Source of the DNA: Arthrobacter tumbae
Lineage (GTDB): Bacteria; Actinomycetota; Actinomycetes; Actinomycetales; Micrococcaceae
Reading direction: 5' to 3'
NCBI RefSeq assembly: GCF_016907495.1
Contig: NZ_JAFBCC010000001.1
Span: forward strand, 682,001-746,000
DNA: 64,000 bases
In this document: positions 54,802 through 63,041 of the stretch, one piece after another
How the letters are laid out: every line of letters starts with the position of its first letter
How positions within the stretch are numbered: position 1 is the first letter of the stretch
Notes under the pieces: generated by a model
What the model saw: only the letters and a program-made list of their open reading frames with translations
The model's database searches: none
Told to the model about the DNA's origin: nothing
Made by a program: the position numbers and the translations under genes

Positions 54802-54825
54802 AGACGGTTCGGCTCACGACCGTCT
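54802..54825. terminator. Small hairpin after the helicase gene
   Basis: Seven-bp perfect arms AGACGGT and ACCGTCT (54802-54808, 54819-54825) with a 10-nt loop, 45 nt after the helicase stop. No U-run, so only a weak terminator candidate. Confidence 0.35.
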
Positions 54826-54901
54826 ATCGGGCGCTGCGCAGGAAGGGTCAGCCTGACTCTCCCGCTCGTGTCTGCTATTTAGTTGGCGATACTGTTGCGT
54901 C

Positions 54902-55441
54902 GTGACGAACAGCTATGACCGAAGCCATTTGAACATCTACGGTGCCGAGGATGACTTCGAGATGGACGCCATCCTCGATGCGCTGGACGAGGCGACTTCG
55001 TCGACAACGCTCGACTCCGCTGAGCCTGCGGGCAAGGATTGGAGTCGGCTCCTTGCGGCGCCGAGACGTGCTGCAAGTGGCCTGACCCGCGCGGATCTGC
55101 CGAATGAGCCGGGGGTTTACCTGTGGTCGCGTGGTGGGGTTCCGCAGTATGTCGGTACGGCGACGAGTCTGCAGAAGCGGCTCTCGACGCACCTGGGCGG
55201 AGGCGTGAGCCTTGCGGGATCTTCGTTGCGCCGGAATGTATGTCAGCTGCTGTTTCAGATCCCGCCCAATGTCACGGGCAATCCGAACCGGCAGAAGGTG
55301 ACGACTGGGCAGGCGACAGCGATTCGGAGCTGGCTGCTGGGCTGTGATGTTTCCTGGCTCCGAGCGCGTACTGAGCGTGACGCTGCCGCGTTGGAGGCTC
55401 GGCTTCGGCATGTACTTCGGCCGCCGTTGAACCGGGTGTAG
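54902..55441 (+). CDS. GIY-YIG nuclease-like protein
   Basis: Protein of 179 residues with an acidic N-terminal half and a C-terminal GIY-YIG-type domain: GVYLWSRGGVPQYVGTATSLQKRLSTHL, with the GVY and YVG pair, the catalytic arginine of QKRL and a later LEARLRHVLRPPLN containing a candidate glutamate. It may nick DNA or may be a nonenzymatic relative. GTG 54902 follows a TACTGT box by 6 nt. It is transcribed in the same direction as the helicase but with its own promoter-like box. Confidence 0.78.
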   Translation: MTNSYDRSHLNIYGAEDDFEMDAILDALDEATSSTTLDSAEPAGKDWSRLLAAPRRAASGLTRADLPNEPGVYLWSRGGVPQYVGTATSLQKRLSTHLGGGVSLAGSSLRRNVCQLLFQIPPNVTGNPNRQKVTTGQATAIRSWLLGCDVSWLRARTERDAAALEARLRHVLRPPLNRV

Positions 55442-55562
55442 CCCTCAAGCTACGGACAGCGAGGCCACCGCGGCCATTCGCACCTATCGGGCGATACCGC
55501 ATCGAATATGGGGTCAGTACCTTGAACTTCGGCCGCACTCGCCTCTCGCCTATGGTCGAGGA

Positions 55563-56285
55563 ATGGGAACGATTGGGGCGCGAAAGTTTGGCCGTGACGC
55601 GGTGCTTGCTAAGATCGCCGGCGCTATAGGAATTCGACACGATGACTCCAGACGCGTCCTGGTAGGAATCGACGGTGTCGATGGATCTGGGAAGACAATG
55701 TTCGCTGATGCTTTAGCTGAGCATATGGGCGCCGCTGGGAAGCACGTCATACGAGTTGGTTTGGACAACTTTCACCAACCACGCGAGATCAGATACCAGC
55801 GCGGTCGTTCCTCCCCTGAAGGGTTCTGGCTTGATTCCTACGATTACAAACGTCTTCACGCTTTTGTGTTGGACCCACTGTTCAACCATGGCTTGGGATG
55901 GTTCCGGCCGGCTAGCCACGACCTTGAATCCGACCAGTTGATCGAACCGCCCGCGCAGCTCGCACCAGTCGGGAGCATCGTCATCGTCGACGGCATGTTT
56001 CTGAATCGCGACGAAACGCGAAACAGCTGGGACTATTCAGTTTTCCTTGACGTCCCTTTCCGGGTCACAGCTGAACGTATGTCCGAGCGAGATGGGTCTC
56101 CGGCGGACCCTTCCCATCCCGCGATGCGCCGGTATGTCGGCGGTCAGAAGCTTTACATGGCCGAGTGCGACCCGGCTGCCCGGGCGACGCTCGTTCTAGA
56201 TAACACTGATCCCCAAAAACCAACAGTCATCTCACCGGGTGAGGCGTCTTACCGGCGGACGATACCTTCAAGGACCGAGCCCTGA
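55563..56285 (+). CDS. Uridine-kinase-like P-loop protein
   Basis: Protein of 240 residues with Walker A GIDGVDGSGKT, then VIRVGLDNFHQPR (the DDFH-like element of uridine kinases), WLDSYDYKRL, and IVIVDGMFLNRDE (the Walker-B-like region). The layout fits uridine kinase or a related nucleoside/phosphoribulo-kinase fold. TATGGT lies 6 nt before ATG 55563 and GAGGA directly precedes it. It stands about 2 kb from a pyrimidine-cyclase-type defence module, which is suggestive but not evidence of a link. Confidence 0.8.
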   Translation: MGTIGARKFGRDAVLAKIAGAIGIRHDDSRRVLVGIDGVDGSGKTMFADALAEHMGAAGKHVIRVGLDNFHQPREIRYQRGRSSPEGFWLDSYDYKRLHAFVLDPLFNHGLGWFRPASHDLESDQLIEPPAQLAPVGSIVIVDGMFLNRDETRNSWDYSVFLDVPFRVTAERMSERDGSPADPSHPAMRRYVGGQKLYMAECDPAARATLVLDNTDPQKPTVISPGEASYRRTIPSRTEP

Positions 56286-56329
56286 AGCGAGCGGTGAGGA
56301 TGTTAACCGGCGCCGGGTACGTTTGAGCG

Positions 56330-56974
56330 ATGACTACTTTGTCTGATGTTTGGCCACTATTCGACCTGAGGATCCGTAGCCCCAGACTTGAGCTGCGGCC
56401 CGTCCGTGACGAAGACCTACCTGGTGTTATCGATGCTGCGCTGGCAGGCATCCACGATCCCAATGTGATGCCTTTCTCCGTGCCTTGGACTGACGCACCC
56501 AGAGAAGTTCTGATCCGGGAAACGGCCAAGCACCAGTGGCGTATCAGAACTAGCGTTGAGCCGGATAACTGGACCTTGAACTTCGTGGTCAGGCACAAAG
56601 GCATCCCGATCGGAATACAGGATATGACCAGCCGGCACTTCTCTATAACGAGATCGGTAACCACCGGTTCATGGCTTTCCCGCGACTACCAAGGCCAAGG
56701 TCTCGGCAAGGAGATGCGGGCAGCAGTGCTGCTGTTTGCCTTCGACCATCTTGGAGCCGAAGTCGCCGAATCCGATGCAGCAGTATGGAACCAAGCTTCA
56801 TTAGGGGTATCCCGCAGCCTCGGCTATCAAAACTCCGGCATCAAACGCGTCGTAGCCAGACCCGGTGAACTCACTGAACAACAGGGGGTTCGTCTTGCAC
56901 GAGAAGACTTCATACGCCCAGCCTGGAACGTGCGAGTTGAAGGGCTGGAAGCCGCCCGACGAGATCTCCTCTAG
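56330..56974 (+). CDS. GNAT-family N-acetyltransferase (RimJ-like)
   Basis: Acetyltransferase of 214 residues. The acetyl-CoA-binding motif is SRDYQGQGLGKEMRAAVL, the opening SPRLELRPVRDEDLPGV matches RimJ/RimL-type N-acetyltransferases, and NQASLGVSRSLGYQNSGI is the usual C-terminal motif. The substrate is unknown. TACGTT lies 6 nt before the ATG. Confidence 0.85.
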   Translation: MTTLSDVWPLFDLRIRSPRLELRPVRDEDLPGVIDAALAGIHDPNVMPFSVPWTDAPREVLIRETAKHQWRIRTSVEPDNWTLNFVVRHKGIPIGIQDMTSRHFSITRSVTTGSWLSRDYQGQGLGKEMRAAVLLFAFDHLGAEVAESDAAVWNQASLGVSRSLGYQNSGIKRVVARPGELTEQQGVRLAREDFIRPAWNVRVEGLEAARRDLL

Positions 56975-57063
56975 AAGCGGGAACATAACGTTCCAGGAGC
57001 GTCTGCAAACAACGCCTTCATCGATCCTGTGCGGTAAAGGATCGCTTTACTTACGGAGGCCAG

Positions 57064-57453
57064 TTAGTACTCCCTGTCCCACGGCATGGGACATTTTGCG
57101 CGGCAACCCGGCTGACCTTTGCCAGGCCAGTCCCGGCCAAATGAGCGATTGCACGGGCAGCGATGGGGAGTATTGGGGTTTCTGAGCACTCGGAATCGCG
57201 GCGGCTTGATCCGGGAACTGTAATCCAATGTCGCTCCAGCGAGAATCGTTTCTGCGATTTCACTGATGAACAGTTCTGCTTCTGGGCAACCGTACTTTGA
57301 ATCCGTCGGTTCGCACGGATCTTGAGTGAACGTGTAAGTGGTGCCGCAACATCCCCCAGATTCAAGGTCGATCCGAGCATGACCGCCCAGATGGGCCAGT
57401 CGCGCAACCGCGGCTGCAGTCACCGTGAAAGGTGGGTATACCGGTTCCGACAT
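57064..57453 (-). CDS. Cys-rich IscA/HesB-like protein
   Basis: Small protein of 129 residues resembling A-type iron-sulfur carriers: FTVTAAAVARL at the start, SGGCCGTTYTF, then ATLDYSSRIKPPRFRVLRNP followed by CPCNRSFG near the C-terminus. It has eight cysteines instead of the usual three, in CC, DPC, YGC, CPC, PGC and AKC, and a proline/glycine-rich cysteine tail. The fold is likely; a function as Fe-S carrier or metal-binding protein is open. ATG 57453 is 6 nt from a TATGGT box. Confidence 0.65.
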   Translation of the reverse strand: MSEPVYPPFTVTAAAVARLAHLGGHARIDLESGGCCGTTYTFTQDPCEPTDSKYGCPEAELFISEIAETILAGATLDYSSRIKPPRFRVLRNPNTPHRCPCNRSFGRDWPGKGQPGCRAKCPMPWDREY

Positions 57454-57617
57454 GTCAGCACCATAAGACATGAACTGAGACTACGGGGCAGCTACGCGGA
57501 CATCCGTTGTCCTAACAAGCACAAGAAGGTGCCTGTTCACTCCGAGCGGGGATGCATCGGCTGGTGTAGAGGCTGGCGCTCCACAACTCAATGTTGGGTC
57601 ACATTAGTCTGATGAGC

Positions 57618-58250
57618 ATGAGCCAAACAGTCGATTACGACGCCTATGCCAGCAAGATGCGGCGCCTCGCCCTGGCTGGAACGGATCTGGAAGTAGATGC
57701 ACGATTCCTGGACATGCTCGCCCCACGTGGCAGCCGGATCCTCGACATTGGATGCGGGATCGGGTCGGCCGTGAATGCCCTGCGCCAGCGTGGGCATGAG
57801 GCTTACGGCGTTGATCCTACAAACGCTGTTCTAGACGTAGCTGGCGAACTCTTCGAAGAGAGCTGGTATAGGACTCTACCTGTGGAGGAAATATCCTCAC
57901 CCGTCCTTCTAAGCGAGAGACTTCCCGCCCAATATGAGGCCATATTGATGTCGGGCAATGTCCCAGCGTTCCTCGCCAAAGACGCGCTGCGGGATGCTTT
58001 CCTCGAAGTGTCGCGATTGCTGGTTGCCGGCGGGCTGTTTGTGGTCGGCACGACTTCGGGCGTTAGAGGTGGACCTCATGATCAGGACTCTGCAGCAGCT
58101 TCGGCAAATCTTCCACTGATTCACAGATTCTCGGACTGGCATCTCGGGCCTTTCACGACTGGCTCATCCTGGTCAGTGAGCGTGTTCGCCAAACCGGGTG
58201 TCATGGAAACTGGGACCGGGCCCAATGGCATCTTCACCCTCAACGGCTAA
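57618..58250 (+). CDS. SAM-dependent class I methyltransferase
   Basis: Methyltransferase of 210 residues. The SAM motif RILDIGCGIGSAVNALRQRG is followed by YGVDPTN (motif II), AILMSGNVPAF and a late VSRLLVAGGLFVVGTT. The substrate is unknown. ATG 57618 lies 7 nt from a TAGTCT box; ATG 57612 is an alternative. The right flank is a 134-nt gap before the Pycsar genes, which run the other way. Confidence 0.83.
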   Translation: MSQTVDYDAYASKMRRLALAGTDLEVDARFLDMLAPRGSRILDIGCGIGSAVNALRQRGHEAYGVDPTNAVLDVAGELFEESWYRTLPVEEISSPVLLSERLPAQYEAILMSGNVPAFLAKDALRDAFLEVSRLLVAGGLFVVGTTSGVRGGPHDQDSAAASANLPLIHRFSDWHLGPFTTGSSWSVSVFAKPGVMETGTGPNGIFTLNG

Positions 58251-58384
58251 CAGGCACGGGACATAGGTTTCTCCTGCCCGTTGAACCGCCAGGAAAGCGC
58301 ACGGTGGAGGATCCGGTTTTGGTCGGAGCGGGTCGATTGTGCGGAAAGTGTTTCGGTGACTTGCGTTGACCGTTCCCTATGGGA

Positions 58385-59311
58385 TCACCAGACACCCATC
58401 CGGTTCTGCCGTCTCAGTCTCTCCCGTTCCGCTTTCGCATTGAGTGCTTCGCGAATTTTCATCTTGTTACTTGTCTGTCGAACAGATTCGGAGATGTCTC
58501 TCTTGGTCTCACCGTTCATGATGGCGTCGCAGAACGACGGCCCGCAGGTTTCACACCATCCTGCTTCGAGCACAACGGCGTCTTGTTCATCGGCAGGCAG
58601 AGTTGCTACAGACTTGTCCTTCCAGAGGTTGGCTGACGCGCCTCCGTGGCAGTCGCAACTGAACGCGATGTAATCATTCTGCTTAAATCTCTCCCATACC
58701 GACTGCGTAACTACCACCTGATGTCGGTCGGCTGACTGTGCGCACTTCGCAGAGTAGTTGACCGGTTTACCTGCCCACACCGCTTCCTGTTCCGAGACGA
58801 CTTTTCGGGTGCCGATGCGTTTGACTAGGGTGCGACCGGCATGGATGCCTACTTTGTATCCGGTTTCCGGCGCCTCGGGCCAGCGTGCCTTCAGTCTTTT
58901 AACGAAGTGTTCTCCGCTGAAGGTGCGGATGGTGACGGCGGCACATAAGGCTCTCTCGTAGGCATGCTCGCCCCAAAAGAGGCCGAACCCACCATCACCT
59001 TGGATGTCGATGAAATCGGCTTCGAACTCATGCAATATTCGAACGGCGCCCTCGACGCCGCTCTTGTAAATGCGTGTGGTCGACTTGTCATGCTTACCGG
59101 TGCCGAGGTGCGTTGAACCCTTAAGGTCGCAGACCACAGATACGACATCGGGCAGTTTGATCCAGGTGTCGGACGACGACGAGGGTATGTCCTCGCTTTT
59201 GAAGTTGCCATCTTTCTCCACAACGTTCACCACGGAGTTGTTGAGGGCGATGTTTACTTCTTCGTCCAAAGATTCCAGCAGGGCGGTCAGAAACGGCTCG
59301 TCATCAGTCAT
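58385..59311 (-). CDS. pycC: Pycsar system nucleotidyl cyclase (PycC)
   Basis: Class III cyclase of 308 residues. The two metal-binding aspartates are D62 in VVCDLKGST and D106 in DIQGDGGFGLFWG, 44 residues apart, the spacing of active class III cyclases. GIHAGRTLVKRIGTR and VWAGKPVNYSAKCA are characteristic of pyrimidine cyclases of the Pycsar antiphage system; N185 and K189 occupy the Asn/Arg transition-state positions. The C-terminal part has WCETCGPSFC, also seen in PycC proteins. It probably makes cCMP or cUMP on infection; which cannot be read here. ATG 59311 is 7 nt from TACATT; the effector gene ends 37 nt upstream on the same strand. Confidence 0.88.
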   Translation of the reverse strand: MTDDEPFLTALLESLDEEVNIALNNSVVNVVEKDGNFKSEDIPSSSSDTWIKLPDVVSVVCDLKGSTHLGTGKHDKSTTRIYKSGVEGAVRILHEFEADFIDIQGDGGFGLFWGEHAYERALCAAVTIRTFSGEHFVKRLKARWPEAPETGYKVGIHAGRTLVKRIGTRKVVSEQEAVWAGKPVNYSAKCAQSADRHQVVVTQSVWERFKQNDYIAFSCDCHGGASANLWKDKSVATLPADEQDAVVLEAGWCETCGPSFCDAIMNGETKRDISESVRQTSNKMKIREALNAKAERERLRRQNRMGVW

Positions 59312-59348
59312 GACAGCCAATGTAGGCGCTCCATCCGACAATCCGGAT

Positions 59349-59942
59349 TCACCAGCACAGTAGAACTCCGATTGCAACGGCCAACGTGCCGATCAGAGCC
59401 GCGAATCCCATAAGGATTGCACGGTTTGCCCAGAGGTACTTTCGTTGGGCCACTTTCGCGTTTGCAAGCACCTGTTGCGCAAGGTGCTTCACAAGTAACT
59501 GGGGATCGTTCACGGTTGCACTGAGGTGCAGCAGGTAATCATCCTCTTTCCCGGTGTAGTGATGAGCGATGTCACTGTAATAGAGGGGGTTCAATTGGCC
59601 GGCACAGGGCTGGTGGCTGTATTGAGGAAGAAGACCTGCAGATGCACAGAACGCCGCCAGTAGAAGGAAAAGTCCCGCGACTCCCTCTAGAGAGAGCAGT
59701 AGGAAAGAAGGTCGTTCTGCTTCGAGCACCAGAACAATCAAACCTGCGGCGAGAACACCGAGGAAGGCGAAAATCACTCCGAGTTTTGCCTCAGCGTGCT
59801 TCACCCATTCGTTGACCAACGTGAGCAAGTTCCAAGATTCCTGGGCGGCAGCACGGTCCAACGAATCCGTCACTTGCGGAAGCTCTGTAACAGAAGCCTT
59901 CAAATTGGGGCCTAACCAGACATCGCGTAGCCACGTGAGCAT
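59349..59942 (-). CDS. pycTM: Pycsar transmembrane effector (PycTM)
   Basis: Membrane protein of 197 residues encoded immediately upstream of the cyclase. Membrane segments are at about 54-73, 79-104 and 174-195. VNEWVKHAEAKLGVIFAFLG and NPLYYSDIAHHYTGKEDDYLLHL match the Pycsar effector domain, in which the soluble part between helices senses the cyclic pyrimidine and the helices then disrupt the membrane. The stop lies 37 nt before the cyclase start, so the genes form a two-gene operon. No ribosome site is obvious upstream of ATG 59942. Confidence 0.86.
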   Translation of the reverse strand: MLTWLRDVWLGPNLKASVTELPQVTDSLDRAAAQESWNLLTLVNEWVKHAEAKLGVIFAFLGVLAAGLIVLVLEAERPSFLLLSLEGVAGLFLLLAAFCASAGLLPQYSHQPCAGQLNPLYYSDIAHHYTGKEDDYLLHLSATVNDPQLLVKHLAQQVLANAKVAQRKYLWANRAILMGFAALIGTLAVAIGVLLCW

Positions 59943-60079
59943 CGGTAGTCCATTCAGTAGTCATTCGCATGCTTGATCACTTCTTCCACCAATCATCGCC
60001 AAGACAACGAGGGAGCGAGAAAGCGACGTCGTAATCCGGGTTGATCCAGGCCCGTCTCGCTAGGAGGCCGAACCTTCTG

Positions 60080-60105
60080 GATCCCTCACTGGACGGTGGG
60101 GGATC
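60080..60105. repeat. GATCCCTCAC hairpin between the Pycsar and ABC units
   Basis: Ten-bp arms with one G-T pair (60080-60089, 60096-60105) in the gap separating the divergent Pycsar and ABC operons. The GATCCCTC word recurs in another hairpin at 63619-63647. It could be an operator or a remnant repeat. Confidence 0.4.
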
Positions 60106-60201
60106 AGAACGGTCGTGCTTCATTGCATCGTTACGTTGAGGAGTGTTGTAGTTCGCAAGGGCCGTCCGTAGCGTCGGAGGGAAGATAACTCGGACGACTA
60201 A

Positions 60202-60975
60202 GTGAGCGGCTTTACTGTGCTGGATGCGTATTCGATTGTGGTGGGACGGGCTTCGGTGGTGAAGCGCGGCGAGCAGATACTTTCTGATCTTTCACTGGAG
60301 CTTTCTAGCGGTCTTACGGCTTTGTTGGGCCGGAACGGGGCAGGAAAGACCACCTTCATGCGCATGATTGCAGGGGTTCAACGGCCGACGGCGGGTACGG
60401 TCTCGACCAGCTCCGGCCAGCTATACCGATCAAAAGAAGAGACAGTCAAGCACTTAGCGGTGTTGGGATGGGTACCGCAAGGTCCCGGGTATCCGGGCGG
60501 TATGCGGGTGAACCGGTTCGTCGAGTACGCGGCATGGCTGAAGCGCGTGGAAGCACGGGACAGGCGATCAGCGGCGTTGCATGCACTCGAGGCGTGTAAT
60601 GCTGCTGGGCTGCGAAAGAGGACACTGAAAGATCTGTCTGGTGGAGAACGACAGCGCGTTATCCTGGCGTCGGCAATTGTGGGTAGGCCACGGTTCCTGT
60701 TGCTCGATGAACCCACTGCGGGGCTTGATCCGGCTCAGCGTGAGAGCTATTTGGCTATGCTGCGAACGCTGAGCGAAACGACGACGGTCCTTTACTCCTC
60801 ACACCTGGTCGATGATGTGGTGCGTACCGCTTCACGGGTCCTGGTCATGGACCGTGGCCGGATCTCGGCGGATCTGGCTGGTGCGGATCTTGCTGTGCCG
60901 GCGGACCAACTCGGTGACCGGTTGCGGGAAGCCGTCATCGCCAGCAACGACCGGAACGCTGCAGGGATGTCGTGA
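60202..60975 (+). CDS. ABC transporter ATP-binding protein
   Basis: ATPase of 257 residues. Walker A is GRNGAGKTT, signature LSGGERQRVILASAI, Walker B LLLDEPTAGLDP and switch histidine in YSSHLVDD. The type belongs to ABC-2-like export/permease systems (bacteriocin, antibiotic or lipid export) rather than importers; no substrate-binding protein is present. It is translated from GTG 60202 and its stop overlaps the next start (GTGA). Confidence 0.9.
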   Translation: MSGFTVLDAYSIVVGRASVVKRGEQILSDLSLELSSGLTALLGRNGAGKTTFMRMIAGVQRPTAGTVSTSSGQLYRSKEETVKHLAVLGWVPQGPGYPGGMRVNRFVEYAAWLKRVEARDRRSAALHALEACNAAGLRKRTLKDLSGGERQRVILASAIVGRPRFLLLDEPTAGLDPAQRESYLAMLRTLSETTTVLYSSHLVDDVVRTASRVLVMDRGRISADLAGADLAVPADQLGDRLREAVIASNDRNAAGMS

Positions 60976-62276
60976 CGGCAGCTCTGACTCGGCTGCGGTT
61001 ACCGCTGCTGGTTCCTCGGCCTGCATTTGTTCTCTTGGCCTTCTTCGTTATTTTCCTGGCGTCCATGGTCTATCCGCTTGTCTTTCTTCAGCAGGATTGG
61101 CTGGGCTGGTTCCCGGCGACCATGAGTTCGTTCCTTCTGAGTACTGTGTTCGGGTCGCTGACGGTTTGTACTAGTGCAGCGTGGCTTGCCGGGAGCGTCC
61201 GACGCAGCGGGCTCAGCGAATGGACAGCCGCCTCCGCCCGAGGGGTCAGCGGTGTCTACAGCCGGCCCATCATCGTCTGTGCCCTCTTGGCGTGCGTTGC
61301 TTACACCACCGTCTTCGCCACCATGTTCCTAATGACGGCCGCCCGTGCGCCTGGCCAGGTGGCTCAGTATCCGGAGCTGGTCCTCGTGCTTCCCATTGCG
61401 TGTGCCTCGGCCGTCGCCTGGGCAGGAGTAGGGGCAGCCCTTGGCCGGTTCGTGCGCTCTGAAGCGGCGATCCCCCTGGCGCTGATCGTGAGCTATGCCT
61501 CCTACATCGTGCCTGCGTTCTACCTGTGGGACTCACCGTTCTTCGGTGTCATGCTCGCCGACGGACGCCCATGGGTCTACCTGCAGCCAGAAGACCTCCA
61601 ACTTCCGGTGAAGCTGTTGTCCTGGTGCGGGCTGGCCGCCTTCTTCACCGCTATTGCGGTGAGCGGGAGACGGATGCTCGCCGTGGGCGCATCACTCGGA
61701 ATCGCAGGACTGACCGCGGCAGCCATCCTCGGTTCAGCGCTCACTCCGATACCCGGCGCCGAAGCCCGGGCATGCCTCGGTGAGGCGCCGCGCGTGTGTA
61801 CGGATCAGGCGCACGCCGCCGTCCTGCCCCAGTTCCACGCGATGACCGCTGAAGCGCTAGCAATCCTGCCAGCCTCCTTACGTCCGCGCGAGCTCGACAA
61901 CGCAGCGCAACCCGAACCGGGGGTACTGCCACTCGCGCCGATGGACGGAAACACGAATCCGGCTATGACCATAGACCGCGACCTGATGATTGCCTCCCTC
62001 GGAGAGCAGATCTTCTACCAGTGCTCACCCAATGGGGGCCGGAACGGGCTTGTCCCCGCCAGCCTCTACGCGTGGTGGCGCATCGAGCACGGCATCAGCC
62101 TGCAGGAAATGGTGACCTTCACCGGTGCGCCATGGCTCCTCGATCCCGCGCTAACAGAAGCACCCAGTAAAGGGCAGGAACTGGCCGCCCTTCCGCCGGC
62201 CGAACGGGAAACCTGGTTTGAGGAGAACACCCCATACCTCACCGACTGCGCGCATGAGAAGGTGGTGTGGCCGTGA
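60972..62276 (+). CDS. ABC-associated membrane protein with extracytoplasmic Cys-containing domain
   Basis: Membrane protein of 434 residues. About six hydrophobic segments occupy residues 10-265 (ABC-2 permease-like), followed by a C-terminal domain of about 160 residues, probably outside the membrane, with four cysteines (ACLGEAPRVCTDQ, FYQCSPNGG and TDCAHEK). It may form the permease of the ABC unit. The substrate is not evident. Start and end overlap its neighbours. Confidence 0.8.
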   Translation: MTAALTRLRLPLLVPRPAFVLLAFFVIFLASMVYPLVFLQQDWLGWFPATMSSFLLSTVFGSLTVCTSAAWLAGSVRRSGLSEWTAASARGVSGVYSRPIIVCALLACVAYTTVFATMFLMTAARAPGQVAQYPELVLVLPIACASAVAWAGVGAALGRFVRSEAAIPLALIVSYASYIVPAFYLWDSPFFGVMLADGRPWVYLQPEDLQLPVKLLSWCGLAAFFTAIAVSGRRMLAVGASLGIAGLTAAAILGSALTPIPGAEARACLGEAPRVCTDQAHAAVLPQFHAMTAEALAILPASLRPRELDNAAQPEPGVLPLAPMDGNTNPAMTIDRDLMIASLGEQIFYQCSPNGGRNGLVPASLYAWWRIEHGISLQEMVTFTGAPWLLDPALTEAPSKGQELAALPPAERETWFEENTPYLTDCAHEKVVWP

Positions 62277-62914
62277 GACCCACACCAACACCGGCGCTCC
62301 TGCTTCACCATCGCGGCATCGACAAGGGCTGGGGACTGTGGTGGCTACTCGCCTGGGCGGCAGCGGTAGCCAGCTCCCTAGTCACCATCCCTCGCATAGA
62401 TCCCGGCGTATCTTCGGCAAGTAGCGCCCTCGAACAACTCGGCGCCATCGGACTCTGCCTACCGTTGGTGCTGGTAGGTGTCCTCGTGCAGGACCGCACA
62501 GCATGGCTCACAACAACAGCCCCGCGCAGCCCAGTCCTCATGCGGCTGGGTAACCTCGGACTCATCACAGGTGTAAGCCTCATCTCCGCCATGACCGCAG
62601 CCGCGCTCTACCCGAACGACATCCGCTGGCTAAGGATCGTCAGTCTCTTCGCACTCCTCCTAGCCCTCACCCTGATCACCGGCGTCCTCATAGGTGGCGT
62701 GTGGGCTGCTTTTCTCGCCCCCGCATTCGTCATCCTGAACACGATTCCCGGTCTCATCCCTTGGGAATGGAACATCGTCTACAACCCTGCAACTGATCCA
62801 GTCCTTATACCCACGGCCGCAATCTCACTGGCAACAGCCTTCATAGTGGCCGCCACTTCGGCGGCAGTTCAGCGCAGCTTAGTACAGAGACCTGACCGAG
62901 AAGATGCGCGGTGA
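62267..62914 (+). CDS. ABC-associated membrane protein, second permease-like component
   Basis: Hydrophobic protein of 215 residues with about five or six membrane segments and a short basic C-terminus. It overlaps the preceding gene by 10 nt, so the three genes form one operon. GTG 62267 is used; GTG 62273 gives a GTGA overlap and is equally possible. I do not recognise a named family. Confidence 0.78.
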   Translation: MAVRPTPTPALLLHHRGIDKGWGLWWLLAWAAAVASSLVTIPRIDPGVSSASSALEQLGAIGLCLPLVLVGVLVQDRTAWLTTTAPRSPVLMRLGNLGLITGVSLISAMTAAALYPNDIRWLRIVSLFALLLALTLITGVLIGGVWAAFLAPAFVILNTIPGLIPWEWNIVYNPATDPVLIPTAAISLATAFIVAATSAAVQRSLVQRPDREDAR

Positions 62915-63041
62915 CGGATCCCGTTGTCCCAGGTGTCACGGGTGGATCACAGTTCGACTGGTCGTGGCGAAATTCAGTACTAGCGCGAGTAGCCTTCGGA
63001 AATAGCCTGAAAAGGTCTGCTAAGCCTCAGGGGGACGGCTT

